DNA from: Norana najaformis
Lineage: Eukaryota > Annelida > Clitellata > Crassiclitellata > Hormogastridae
Assembly: GCA_964023275.1 (NCBI GenBank)
Contig: OZ029913.1
Coordinates: forward strand, 43,896,757 to 43,960,756
DNA: 64,000 nucleotides
Direction of reading: 5' to 3'
Positions within the stretch are counted from its first letter, which is position 1. Every line of letters starts with the position of its first letter. Below, one piece after another: positions 25,101-34,389 of the stretch. Under the pieces are notes generated by a model. The model made no database searches. It had not been told where the DNA came from and worked only from the letters and a program-made list of their open reading frames with translations. The translations under genes and the position numbers were made by a program.

Positions 25101-26529
25101 ATTATTCTGTTTGTTGAACAACTAGTAACATTATGAGCTAACCGTAACCGTTCTGCTGGATGGGCTCTGTCTTTGTTCAAGAACCTGCCAGTCATGACTT
25201 TTCCAGTTGTTCTTAATGAACTTTAGCGCCACTTAGGTTAATGAACACAGCGCTTTTGTAAGGTACTGAATAGGTGCTATATTAATTGCCTGGATACACA
25301 AACATATGTACAAGATCAGTGCATTTGGCCTTAGAAGGGTAGACCCAAAAGGAACAAATTGAATATAATTCCTGGTAGGATCTCCAGCTGTTGTACTGGT
25401 GTTGTTGTTGTTCTGCCCCAGCCAAAAGATCCTTCAGTCTCCAGCACCATGCCTTTGGGAATGTTGTTAAAAGACATGTGTAATAAGTGATGAGCAATTA
25501 CCTTACCTTACATTACTTTATGCTTTTTTTGTCAACAGGATTCAAGTGTTAATACTTGAACTATATAAATAAACATTAAAGCCAAAGTATAGGTTATAAC
25601 CTGTGCATTTCTTTATTTTTTGGTTATAATTGTGTGTATTTTTAAATATTTTCAGCATAAATAGAATACCTGAAGGTATTTATGTTGGATTTGATGGTAA
25701 TCACTCATTTAATTTAGTATCATGCTCAGTACAGTTAGTAAGTTAGTAAGTATGCTGTTTTAGACAGACAGATAGCCAGACACACTGACAGATGGACAGA
25801 TACACAGACACACATACACACAAACATGAACATACAAGCACACAGAAAGGCCCTCAAACATGCAGAGAAACAGAGACAGAGTTTGAGAGAAAATTTATTC
25901 TTTCTAAATATGCCAGTATCAGTTTTAGTTTTAAGCAGTAGCCAGGTCAAATTGTAAGGCTGTACCTCTGTTTACTTGTAATAAATTAATGTACAGCATA
26001 TGTTTTAGAGGTAAAATAGTACCTATGGTACATACAGTGGAAAACCACCACCTCCAGTTACCAGTTCATAGTGATGAGCTAGCACCTGCATCTAGTGGCA
26101 AATCACTAACACTAGTAAGTATGCAAGTATTTGTAGTGGAGAGCTAGTTATTGTGTCTAGTGTCAAAGCACTTATAGGCCTACTTATGTTCATTATGTAG
26201 GCTAGTCAGTACCTTTAAGTATTTGGAAGAAGATCAATGCCGTTGTCCAGTTGGGCAGAACAGATTGCATTTGGTGCACAACATTAAACTAATGGTCTGG
26301 TTCAGCCTGAATTTGGGGTTCCTTTTTGTGCGAGCGATTGCAGTAATTGTCATTAATTTCTCAAGATGTTCAGCCACTTGGAACAAGTTGCTTTGCTTGT
26401 AACTCAATTCCAGTCGGTCAAATCTGTGCCATCACAGACATGGAACCCATCCCAATGCTTGATAATCACATCACTATGCTACCACACGCCAACCACGACA
26501 AGAAAATCGTCCAGGAAACACCGATATAG
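1135..26529 (+). CDS. IGSF9-like: IGSF9/Turtle-family Ig-FN3 transmembrane receptor, 5'-partial
   Basis: Cell-surface adhesion receptor. Core exons are 1135-1250, 9828-9981, 13910-14021, 14310-14488, 19033-19311 and 24050-24196, followed by tentative tail exons (separate entry). All junction phases match, giving 395 residues and a stop. Exons 1 and 2 form one I-set Ig domain (PCVAEGDPKPTVLW, then DQGTYECIASN). Exons 3 and 4 form FN3-1 (KVSWMPAYDGG, W-Y-K-K across the splice, LLPDTSYQFMVLSRN). Exon 5 is FN3-2 (IAWLAP, AAYQFRVISYG). Exon 6 is a glycine-rich transmembrane helix (GIIGGIVGGLLLAF) with a KKKK stop-transfer. N-glycosylation sequons NLT, NVT and NIT are present. The order last Ig, FN3, FN3, TM and the YDGG...WYKK signature are those of IGSF9/Turtle, which act in neurite and synapse contacts. 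Upstream Ig domains lie left of the window. Intron 3 (14022-14309) uses a GC donor. Orthology to IGSF9 versus IGSF9B is not decidable here. Confidence 0.8.
1440..2150 (-). mobile_element. RTE-like LINE 3' remnant
   Basis: Minus-strand reading gives LLINVDKTKIMVTNGT, GSLMTEDSDCSKEIRSRLAKG and, after frameshifts, a G-R-P-K-T-T-W-T-D type block near 1580-1640, the C-terminal signature of RTE polymerases. The 3' end abuts a (TA)n run at 1442-1468. It sits in intron 1 of the IGSF9-like gene, just after the exon ending at 1250. Confidence 0.7.
2385..2470 (-). mobile_element. tRNA-derived SINE head
   Basis: Minus strand carries GCATGTTGGACTGCCACCCC and GAGTTCAAATCCCTGTC, matching the 8815-8925 copy in order and spacing of A- and B-box. 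Confidence 0.5.
3420..3500. repeat. (ATT/AAT)n microsatellite
   Basis: AATAAT repeats with interruptions; a shorter run follows at 3639-3660. The apparent long minus-strand frame here is a poly-isoleucine translation of the repeat. Confidence 0.9.
4200..4510. repeat. degenerate (GTAT)n / (TG)n tract
   Basis: About 300 bases of GTATGTAT, GTGTAT and related words without coding content. Confidence 0.85.
5300..6291 (+). mobile_element. 5'-truncated CR1-like LINE (type C)
   Basis: The open frame 5314-6237 (307 codons) begins just before the RT active site (LQYADDTQAYAHG) and runs through FRDLGVVLDRELSL, LHWLPVQQRVHF and VGPTCWNRLPRVL to a stop at 6235-6237. The 3' UTR contains the GCGCTTTATAAATCTCAAATT module and an (ACAATT)n tail. 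GC content is higher than in the surrounding intron. The frame is intact, so insertion is relatively recent. Confidence 0.85.
6681..6810 (+). repeat. short interspersed repeat sharing the CR1/L2 tail
   Basis: Starts CGACCCGGCTTCTCCAATGG, continues with TTGACTTGAAGCAACC and ends GATGCCTTGGGCGTTATGAT...GCACTGTAGAAGT...TTAGATTAGATT. Clear second copy at 60901-61015; weaker ones at 29185-29300, 36940-37040 and (minus) 17199-17285 and 18147-18245. The 3' block GATGCCTTGxGCATTA also occurs in the 3' UTR of the intact LINE near 47260. Confidence 0.7.
7785..8549 (-). mobile_element. non-LTR retrotransposon 3' end, a second lineage
   Basis: The minus frame 8549-8073 encodes the C-terminal part of an RT: LYYSLIYPYISYCNIVW, TLQKRIIRIIFNLPFRTST, INKLQIGLFMFKL and GPSFWNSLPTVI. 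This YPYISYCNIVW type differs from the RLDYCNS type of the CR1 copies in this window, so it is a separate LINE family. The 3' UTR runs to an A/T-rich tail next to a (GA)n run at about 7791-7810. Confidence 0.75.
8815..8925 (-). mobile_element. tRNA-derived SINE head
   Basis: On the minus strand ATAATGGTTAGCGTGCTGGA (A-box region) is followed about 30 bases later by GTGTTCAAATCCCCAC (B-box), a pol III promoter layout. Similar minus-strand heads occur at 2385-2470, 53610-53700 and 230-310. Confidence 0.6.
9655..9765. repeat. (ATT)n microsatellite
   Basis: TTATTATTATTATT run with interruptions, immediately before the Ig exon at 9828. Confidence 0.9.
10200..13200 (+). mobile_element. decayed CR1-like LINE (type C relative) broken by a mariner
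   Basis: Spans most of a LINE in many frames: an endonuclease part (EFGLVQHVAESTHEYGGRLD near 10370), RT pieces (LALFDISAAFDMVDHDIL near 12180, FGLPQGSILDPLFYTL near 12350) and the C-terminal part (LHWLPVSQ near 12840, PVSSLPGCRNLCSAA near 12945). The last two match the 5300-6291 element, so both belong to one family. It ends in a GAGCTATATAAATG module and TGAA repeats near 13180-13205. It is interrupted by the mariner at 10755-11382, with LINE sequence continuing on both sides. Confidence 0.75.
10755..11382 (+). mobile_element. internally deleted mariner/Tc1-type DNA transposon
   Basis: A 628-bp element with 27-bp perfect terminal inverted repeats starting CAGGGTGGCGCAAAAAAAAC, flanked by TA at 10753-10754 and 11383-11384. 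From ATG 10932 it encodes a transposase N-terminal helix-turn-helix (MAKRLLTSDDKSLIRALRLE, then after a frameshift LNDLIKKIDETGDTKRKQGS). Near 11160 it encodes the C-terminal end of a mariner transposase (CWDEISEDTISRAI). The catalytic DDE/D core is missing, so it is non-autonomous. Confidence 0.92.
14022..14309 (+). other. GC-AG intron of the IGSF9-like gene
   Basis: Donor TCTG|GCAAGT, acceptor AACCAG|G. The GC donor is required to keep frame (TG+G gives the Trp of WYKK). Using the nearby GTAATT donor leads to a stop six codons into the next exon. Confidence 0.85.
15080..15105. repeat. 26-bp perfect palindrome in a Tol2-like AT-rich segment
   Basis: AGTACTTAAGTAA followed by its exact reverse complement. 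The surrounding 14980-15130 (repeated TAAGTA/TACTTA words starting CAGTAATGGAATGTAAG) resembles subterminal sequence of Tol2-type hAT elements. No matching second end or 8-bp duplication was established, so only the palindrome is firm. Confidence 0.5.
15425..15690 (-). mobile_element. CR1 type B 3' end
   Basis: Contains the 3' module also found at 26840-27100, 45456-45700, 46430-46565 and 53095-53360: a GCTCAGTCAAAACAAAA block, then GGTTCCAGGTCAAGATC, then GGTGGATGATGTTTG. The minus strand upstream of it encodes a CR1-style C-terminus with frameshifts. Inserted in intron 4 of the IGSF9-like gene. Confidence 0.7.
16570..16930 (-). mobile_element. probable decayed LINE 3' coding fragment
   Basis: The minus strand near 16690 reads HLWNALLP, resembling the GPxxWNxLP block close to the end of CR1 polymerases. 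A 121-codon minus frame (16937-16572) overlaps it but has no recognisable domain. Weak assignment. Confidence 0.3.
18280..18880 (-). mobile_element. decayed copy of the CR1/L2 element at 47.2-50.5 kb
   Basis: The minus frame 18932-18564 encodes ANELVSSRLDNYNSLLIGIT and VQNSLTRAITRTLKYQHIIP, matching ALVSSRLDYCNSILVGIT and the following block of the intact element. Downstream sequence to about 18290 matches its terminal coding region with stops. 5'-truncated. Confidence 0.75.
19607..20152 (+). other. unexplained 181-codon open frame in intron 5
   Basis: Open over 546 bases in an otherwise stop-rich intron. The first half is hydrophobic, with two possible membrane segments (VRTFIIGVSCAIYRLVH and LALVLTTVLFYSSAVRLITI). 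I do not recognise a family. No splice-site context, coding neighbour or family motif supports a real gene; a LINE remnant read in frame is as likely. Confidence 0.25.
20745..20968. repeat. (ATT)n/(GTT)n low-complexity tract
   Basis: More than 200 bases of ATT, GTT and ACT triplets. A related (AAT)n/(ATT)n run lies at 20262-20306. Confidence 0.9.
21172..21671. mobile_element. hAT-type MITE, 500 bp
   Basis: Flanked by an 8-bp direct repeat CTAACAAG (21164-21171 and 21672-21679). The termini are imperfect inverted repeats, CAGCAATGGGCAA on the left and, reverse-complemented, CAGTGATGGGCACTAA on the right. The interior is AT-rich with many AGTAGTTTAA/TTAACTACT words and no coding frame. The 8-bp duplication plus CAG terminus identifies the hAT superfamily. 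Confidence 0.88.
22150..23960 (-). mobile_element. decayed CR1-like LINE with nested insertions
   Basis: Minus-strand reading in broken frames gives NINYWPISNLTCLSKVI (near 23830), the GVPQGS motif split by a MITE (23293-23310 and 23111-23125), a degenerate LLGSLSYILYTADLNQ, a RLDYCN-type block near 22620 and GPLLWNCVPLKIRTLP near 22260. A second insertion at about 23520-23590 carries a LINE tail (GCATTTTATAAATGTC). Confidence 0.7.
23126..23292. mobile_element. 167-bp hAT-type MITE inserted in a LINE
   Basis: 8-bp target duplication CCTGTGGC at 23118-23125 and 23293-23300. The inverted ends are CAGTGGCTTAGCTA and, reverse-complemented, CAGGGGCGTAGCAA. GC-rich interior with two GGGCCC(TTGTGC) words. 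Removing the MITE and one repeat restores the LINE's minus-strand GVPQGS codons, so the insertion point is exact. Confidence 0.9.
24758..26529 (+). CDS. tentative cytoplasmic-tail exons of the IGSF9-like receptor
   Basis: Three small putative exons continue the receptor after an alternative donor at 24196/24197 (TATG|GTAGCC): 24758-24803 (46 nt), 25656-25696 (41 nt) and 26414-26529. Phases run 1-2-1 without conflict and the frame stays open to TAG at 26527. The acceptors are TTGGCAG, ATTTTCAG and AATTCCAG; the donors are AAA|GTAAGC and GATG|GTAATC. The predicted tail reads GNVKYFGPNQVESSQ, NINRIPEGIYVGFD, then VGQICAITDMEPIP and ends in QETPI, a class I PDZ ligand (T at -2, I at 0). If the donor at 24197 is not used, the frame stops at 24238-24240 after a 24-residue basic tail ending NFYTL. 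Both forms may exist as splice variants. Support is phase and splice-site logic only. Confidence 0.55.
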
Positions 26530-26837
26530 GTAAAGAATCAGTCTCAGTTTCATCCTTGTGCAGTACTAGTAGAATCAAATGCAAACTGCATTATAAAGTC
26601 AGACATGCTTGACTTTGTTCTGGCTAAGTTTGTTTAAATATTTATCAGTTCTCATTTCATCCTTATTCCTTTTGAAAGTGGTTTCGAAAGTCAGACAGTT
26701 TTTGAATTTGTTATGATTAATTTTGTTTATTATTAATTCTCATTTCATCCATTTACGTTTCATCCTTGCATGACACAACTTAAGCTTCATGAAATCAATC
26801 ACAAAGGCTGTGTTCCAAAGTCTGAGGGTATTTTAAT

Positions 26838-28590
26838 AAAATTATTATTGTAATTGTAATCTCGAGATTTCTACAGTGCCCAATGAAAGCTAAGTCGCGG
26901 GAACCAGCTTATTCACAGGCGCTCAGTCAAAACAAAATCGATAGGCAAAAGGGTTCGGTTCCAGGTCAAGATCCAGGAGTCAGACAGTCGGACGGCTACG
27001 GTGGATGATGTTTGAAATTGAAGCGAGAAGAGAGATAAGAGGAAGAATCAGGATAAGATTTTTGGAAAAGAAGTGTTTTCAGTCTTGAGTGAAAGACCTA
27101 CACAGAAACTGAAAGAGGTGAAGTGTTGGCGAGTTCGTATGATCGACCAGACAACTGTCGCAATTCTGGCGGGAGTTTATTCCAAAGGGGTGGGGCAGCT
27201 ATGGCTATGGAGCAATTTCCACATTTTAAGGATGAGGTGACGGGAGGGCGAAGAAGTGTTAGGACAGATGAGGAGCAGGTTAAATGGAGTGGTTGGATAG
27301 TAAATAATTGACGAAGATAGGAGGGTTGGGAGGATTGAAGTGTGTTGTAGGTGAAGGATAAGACTTTGTACTCTATTCGTTCTGGTATTTTAAGCCAGTG
27401 CAGTGATTTGAGAACAGGGGTAATGTGATGGTGTTTGGGGGTTTTGGTGACAGCATGAGTGAGAGCATTCTGGATAGCTTGTAGGCGATTTATCTGGGTT
27501 GTGTCAATATAGTCAAGTTTTGCATGAACTATGGATGTGGCAATAATAGATGCGGTTTTGAAGTCAAGCATTGGACGGATTCTGCGAAGGTCGCGGATAT
27601 GCATAAAGCAAGAGCGGGAAAGATGGGTGATATGATCAGAAAAAGTAAGGTTCTGGTCGAAAATAACACCTAAATTACGGACAGAGGAGTTAGTATTAAA
27701 GGTGTGGGTGGAGGCAGAGTCCAGGCTGAGGGAGATAGAGGGGTCGGGAATTTTCTTGAGCTGATCACGTAGGCCTATAAGTATGAATTCAGTTTTAGAT
27801 GGGTTCAGGCATAAGAGATAGATGTCATCCAAGAGGAGATTTGTTTAACCACACAAAGAAGATGATCTGTAGACTCATTGAAACAATTTGGAGAGAAAGA
27901 GATGAATAGTTGGGTGTCATCAGCATAGAGGTGATGGTCAACGAAGGATGCTTTAATGAGTGAACTGAGTGGGGTAGTGTAGAGGATAAACAGAAGAGGT
28001 CCAAGAAAGGAGCCTTGTGGAACTCCGCAAGTGAGAGGGCATGACTTAGAAGAGGCTTCCGAAGTTTTAACAGAGAAAGAGCAGGAGGAGAGATAAGACT
28101 GTATCAATAGGAGAGCAGGGTCAGCAAAACCAAACCAGGTTGAAAGTCGGTGGAGTAAGATATTGTGATCTATGGTGTCGAAGGCTGCAGAGATATCGAG
28201 GAGACAGAGGCAAGAAACCTGTTGATGAGAAATAGCAGAAACAAGCTTGTTGTAGAGAGATGTCAGCAGAGTTTCAGTTGAGTGGCGTTTAGTAAAACCA
28301 GACTGGTGTGGGTTAATGAGTGAGTTAGAAGCTAAATAGTCATTGATTCGAGAGAGGACAATCCGTTCAGTTAATTTGGAGATGAAAGTCAGGTTAGAAA
28401 CAGGCCGGTAGTTTGAAAGAATTTCCTTGTCGAGAAATGATTTCTTGAGAAGAGGGGTAACAAGAGAGTGTTTGAATAGGAGGGGGAAATTACCTGTAGA
28501 TAAGAAGAGATTAACTATTTTGGTAATGATTGGGACAAGGACAGCTGCACAGTCTTTCAGTAAGGAGGTGGGTATAGGGTCAAGTTCGCA
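26838..28590 (-). mobile_element. 5'-truncated CR1 (type B)
   Basis: Minus-strand sequence from the RT ([20 protein letters not shown] near 28180, [20 protein letters not shown] at about 28020, [11 protein letters not shown]) through SVRNLGVIFDQNL, TPVLKSLHWL and APPLWNKLPPELRQL to a stop near 27098. The 3' UTR (27097 down to 26838) has the type B module and a GTAATTGTAAT tail. One frameshift near 27810 separates two otherwise open frames. Confidence 0.85.
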
Positions 28591-28879
28591 CTGTTATTAT
28601 GGTTAATTTTTAAAATTATGTACAAGCTGTCCAGTTCATCATCACAACAAACAAGATTAAATGTTCAGGTTATAAATTCATCAAAAAAATTTTTTATGTT
28701 TTTACAGATTGTACATGTGTATCAGTGTATCCTATTGGTATAAACACATGTAGGCATGCACAGGCACACACGTACACACACACACATATTTATATAAAGC
28801 AGTTCTTTGTCTGTAATAACTGCATTGCATATTTTACACACTAGTAGAAGATTTTTCTTGATAATTAGTTGTACATCAT

Positions 28880-29135
28880 TTTGGATGAAAGATTGCTAAT
28901 GTATTTGCCTTTAACTTCTGAGTTGAGGGTTTGAATCCTGGTGCTTCATGGGTAAACTGTTGTTGAGCCATTTTACCTGTAAGAAAATGTTGATTAGCTT
29001 ATAAAGATTACTGTTATCGTGTTTGTGCTTCACCCAAAACCCTTTCTCCCAGTGAGGTTAAGTGATCATCTTACTTTGACTTACATTGCCTTTGAAATGT
29101 TCTTGACAGACACTATACAAATAAATGTCCAGATA
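28880..29135 (+). mobile_element. tRNA-derived SINE
   Basis: Head with a B-box-like GGGTTTGAATCC at about 28928 and an A-box-like segment some 40 bp upstream. The body ends in a ttgcctttgaaatgttcttg...actatacaaataaatg tail. The same tail type recurs near 6560, 25230, 37770, 39500 and 61205. No acceptor stem, so not a tRNA gene. Confidence 0.6.
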
Positions 29136-30659
29136 CACTGTCTCTAACATTCGCATTTCGACTGATCTTCACTATTTTACGATCAGTGGTGTCACTTGAA
29201 GGGGCCATCAGTTGATGTCTTGTGCATTATGATAACGGCGCCATATAAGTATTTAGATTACATTCGACTCAAAATCAGATCAGATTAGATTAGCTACTTG
29301 CATACATCTGTTTGTCTGTTTAATTAGTTTTATGTGTGATTTCAGCAAATGTGGTGCAATTGTTGCCAACCTCAAAACTGCTGATTACACTCTGGTGGCT
29401 GGGTCACCTTTCCAGCCCAGCCAACTGTACAGCCTGAGAACTCTGACAGCTGCAGGCACATGATGACAGGCGACAGCAAAGGTGTCGCCACCTAGTGGTC
29501 TGACTCTTAACATCAGGATGTGTGTAGCCGAAACAGATGCATGCGCATTTCATATACTTAGTTAATCAGAGGTCAGACGAGGAGAAGGAATTGGAGCGTG
29601 GCACATGATGTGCTTGGATGGACTGAGAACAGGGTGAATGGAGTCAGGGAACATAGACACAATTCAAACTGTGGTCAGTTGTGGTGTAAGACAGCCGGAA
29701 AAGACACGCAGAAAAACTTAACTATGTGCCAAAAGGTTTTTCTGAGAAACCAATGATTGCATATAGCTGACCTTGTTTTGAACAATATTCCACCTTCTGG
29801 CAGTGATTGCAATGATCAAAGCTCTTGATCAGATGCAGGAGAACACAATACATGAACTGCCAACATTGGGAGGAGGAGATGAACTTCCATTCTGCAGCAG
29901 TTACACATTGGTGAGCAGCTGGTTATGGTTTTAACAAATGCTAGCAGAAGGATATGATGCTTAGATGGCATCGCCACAGAAGCTTCCTTAATGAATTCTC
30001 ATAGACAAAGCATGCATTCATAGCTGAAAGACACTGCTGATGAAAACTAGTGGTAAACAGGATTCGATTTCTGAACTGGTTACACTGCAAGATGAGTTCC
30101 AGCTGCAGTGGTAACTGAGACTGCAAACGAACAACAAAGTTGACAATACCAACTGTGAACTGATGTTGAAGCCATTTCAATCCATACAAAAATTAATTAC
30201 CAGGATAGGATATTCATAATACCTTGGCTAAAGCACAAAAACTAAGCTTAAATGGTTTGGCAGATGGACTGCATCAGTTTTTCATGTCAAATTCTGAAGC
30301 TGAAATCATTAATTTGAAAGAACTAGGAAGCCTACACAGTTTCGTTATAGAAGAAATCATTTATAAAAATATATTTCATATAATTTTCAAAAATTAAACA
30401 GTTTAGGACAGAGATTTTCAACTTTAGTTCTTGACACTGTCCAGAAACTGCATAGTTAACAGAATATTAACCCCAAAATAGCATGCAGGCTTAGGAAGGT
30501 AATGAAAAAAATACTCCAGAAGAAGACTTGCACATATATATAAATGAGCAATATGTATAATATTGCATATGTACAGTAAGTGTTAGATGTTTCCGTTTGA
30601 TTTATTTGCAGTTTTGATTTTGCTGTAGTGCAATCCAGTAATTCCAATCAGTCCAACTT

Positions 30660-31440
30660 ATTTTTATTATTAATTAATAACTTCTGTCATGCTGGTGTCT
30701 AATGCAACCAATGGCATACCAAAGCCAAACTGCAATCAGGTCAATATCCAGTAGATCAGTTCACTAAGACAGAGAGGCAGTCTATGATGGATAGGTAATT
30801 TGAAAGGTAAGTTTTAAGTTGAGAATGAAATAACACAAGTGACTGAATACAATGAAAAGAAAAAAGGAGGTAGTTCCAACTGAAAAAGCTCGCTCGCAAA
30901 GAGCAATTCTAGTCTTATATATCAGCAGAGAAAAGCAATCAGACGACCTGGTTAAGTAACGAGAAGTCTGTGAAATGAAGACTGAATTTAATTATTGAGG
31001 TTGGCCAGAGTTCAGTGTTTTATAAATATAAGCCCCAACTTAAAATAAATCCTTTACTGAACAAGAAGCCAGTGCAAAGTTTTAAGTGTACGGGTTACAT
31101 GCTCATATTCTGATGTGTTAGTTATAGCTAGAGTAGCCAAAGAGTTCTGAACTCAGGAGTTTCTGCATGTTATACTTTGTGATACGAGTAAGAAGCACAT
31201 TTCAGTAATCAAGGCAACGAGAGACCAATGCATTTGCCAGAGATATCCTTGAAGACATGGGGACATAATGCCCAATTTGAGTAGTCACAAGCATACATTT
31301 ATGATGACTTATAAGTGCCATTTACATAGTCAGTAAATGACAATCTAGTAGTAGAATCAAAATAGATATGGAATCCAGTTAATTCCAAGGGTCTACCCAA
31401 TGCAACAGAAGAGCAGCCTAAGGAGGTAATCCATCATTTC
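30660..31440 (-). mobile_element. decayed copy of the CR1/L2 element (3' end)
   Basis: Nucleotide-level similarity to 47214-48000: the ATTAATTA tail, CAATCAGGTCAATATCCAG, GACAGAGAGGCAG, then GGTAAGTTTTAAGTTGAGAA. Coding remnants are full of indels. 5'-truncated near 31440. Confidence 0.8.
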
Positions 31441-31479
31441 TATGAGTTGTGTCACATTTGCTTTCTTCTTGTTGATAAT

Positions 31480-34389
31480 AAGAGAAAAGAGACTGCCAAG
31501 TTCCTTGGTGGGTCGTAAGGAATAAGCACAATTCACTTTCCTGGGCTATCAAAGGGCAAATCCCATGGTGTTGAACAGGAGGCCAGCACATCACAGAACT
31601 TGCTGTTAGTTTCCTAGATGATACCAGTACAGAATTTGCTGCTTAGTAACAGTGGAATATGTGTGAAAACAGCTTCACAGAGTTGGCTCGGCATGCTTGA
31701 ACCCACAATGTTGGATTTACAAATAACGTTTGCACAGTGATCTGTCTTGTTGGATCCACCATTATTTGATTGGTCAGATTTTAATTTTCTGCCAGTCTTA
31801 TGAATTCGGTCCCCCCAAAATTGAAATTTTGTCAATTTGCCACACTGTTTTAGCATAATCAATGTCATTGTGTTAAAAGTGTCACATGATTTACTTGTCA
31901 CATTCAGTTGCAGTTTGAATGGTTAAGCGTGTGTTCAACGTAGTTAGTAGTTGATAGTTTCCATGCATTGTGTACTATAACTTACAATAGTTACATGTAA
32001 AAAGCCAGAAATGTGTAACACTATGATCGAGAGAGATATTTATTACCAGTTAATTGCATACTGCATGTCAACTGCCTATTAACATTTCACTTAATTCTCT
32101 ACCATGTTCATGCATTTCACTACATCTCATTATCACTTTAACTTCCATAACCACAGCAGGTCTTGTCTTTCAAATTTTAAATTTCTTGTCAGTTTTGTTA
32201 TTAATTATCAGACATTTACATAATACCAATTACCGTAATCACCTCTAAAGCATAGGTAGCTGGGAAAACAGTCTTCAGTTGTTTCCAAAATTAGAAAAGA
32301 GGAAATGGAAAAGACGTATGAAGCTAGAGGTTACAGATGCCACTAATGTGAGATAGATTGTGAAAAGGCCCACAAACCATGTGTGACTTTTCGTGTTTGG
32401 CAAAACTAATTTTTAAGTTTTTTACACCCAAAGGAACATATGTATATATTGTAGAGGTAAGAAAAAGTTTGGTTAAGGGGATTTGCAGTATTTTAAATTT
32501 ATGATTTATTATCGATAGCCAACTACTGTTTTATTGTAGAGATGTAGCATTACTTAAAACTTATGAACTCTCAAACTTTCTTCCAAATTTTGTAAGCCAA
32601 ATTACATTACAGTCAAATTGTTATGTAATAAAGTATTTTAATTTAGGCCTATAAAGCGCCACTACAACACATTTGATTGTGGTACTCTAAATGTGGTAGC
32701 AACAATATAGTAAGAAAGTAACATGTTTTGCAAGAATCAGATTATTTGTTTTGCATTCTGTCAGCTCAACTATGCAAAGCATCTGTTTGTCTGTTGTCCT
32801 TTCTCATGAGAACTCGGACCACAAATTCAGGGGTCAAAGTTCAGATAGTGTCTTCAGGGTGTCTGTATTTTGGGGCAAAAATAAGCAAACTGCACGAATT
32901 TCTGCAGCACAAATGTGAATTTATATAATTAATTGCTGATTTGCTGCCAAGTTTTGGTGTCATATTCACTGGCAAATACACAGCTACTGCAAATGGCAAA
33001 GGGGGTCTACTCATTGTTAAAGAGTCAACACTGTTCGGGGCAAAACATGAATAAAATAAGAACTAGATTAGCAATAAACGAGTTAGGGTGATTTATGGGA
33101 AATGGGGCCTCTGATTGGCATGTAAATTTAATGAAGTTCCATCGACAGGGATTCTTCCCTTTATGTTTAGTACCTTGTTGGTTCAAAGTAGTGTAACTGA
33201 TGAGGCTGGTGCTAAAGAAATTTCATTTTAATTGGCTGAAGTACATCAGCAAACCTCTTAATATTGGGTATCCAAGGCTGTGAAAGGATTTTGTAACCAT
33301 GATAGCAGAATAATTGTTTGCTTCATGTTCTGCTCAAGTCTCCTGTATCTGGTAAATGTACTTCTGTTGCTAATTACAAGAATGTAGGCGTTACACTGTA
33401 CACTTGAACTTGTAAAAAAACTAGGCGAATTTACAGATACAGATGTAACAAGTACTGTGACTGTTTATCTAATGACTGGTTTCACTGTTTTGTTCTACAC
33501 AGAATTTGTCATTTGTGACGGTACTGCAAAAATGATTGTTTAATTTACACTCACACATTAGTCCTTGTAACACATATATAATTTGGTTTTAATTCAGTTG
33601 TGTACTTGCAGCAACAGAAATCCACCAAAAGATTACTCATAAAACTGAACTCCCAAACTTTTGACTCTCTCAGAAGATGATATGAACCAACATTACAAAC
33701 CTCTGATGTAGTGATGTAAATTAATAAATATTTTATTTAAAATATTTTTGTGGTAAAAACCCCATTTTTTACCAGTCAGAATGGTAAACTATGATACCTT
33801 AAGTGATTTAATCCCTTGGTTTTGCCCCACACACCTGTTTAGCCATTTACAAGTTCCAGTAAAATACTTAAACGAACCGTAACACTGCCCTAGTATTGAT
33901 CTTACCACAGTTTATTTCCACATAATAAATTCATGTTATAGAGCCTATGTTTGTCCACTGTCAAAAATTATAAGGAATGTTTTATCCTAAGCAATTCATT
34001 AAGCTCAGATGTGAACTTAAACAATGAAATAAATGCACAGCATTAAGCTGAACCAACAGACGTTTAAAATAAATGGTCCAAAATCACTTTAAATGGGCAA
34101 CATTAGGCCAGCAACTGTAAAATGAATTACTGAACCATATTAAAAATCAGTTAACCAGTTTTTCATAGCAAACCTCATACACAAATGCTATGACAAAAAA
34201 GCTTTTATATAGTAACACTGATATTGTTACTAATTATTATTGTCTTACTACACTTATGATTGTAGTGGGTTGTCATATAGCTTAATTGTTTACTACTGTT
34301 ATAATTACAGTGAGTACCACAGTCTGCAAGTTTCTGTAGGCCTAATTGACTGCATCAGTTAAACACTTTCTTTTACTGGACTGTCCATT
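31480..34389. other. intergenic stretch without recognisable genes
   Basis: AT-rich. 31480-31750 resembles the short dispersed repeat at 46140-46420. The remainder shows only short chance frames, and no splice-consistent exon, RNA gene or transposon end was found. Confidence 0.5.

Noticed and set aside
26530-26540. Splice donor GTAAAG directly after the stop of the last receptor exon
   Set aside because: The codon before it is an in-frame TAG in the only phase that fits, so a further coding exon is unlikely unless the phase model is wrong.
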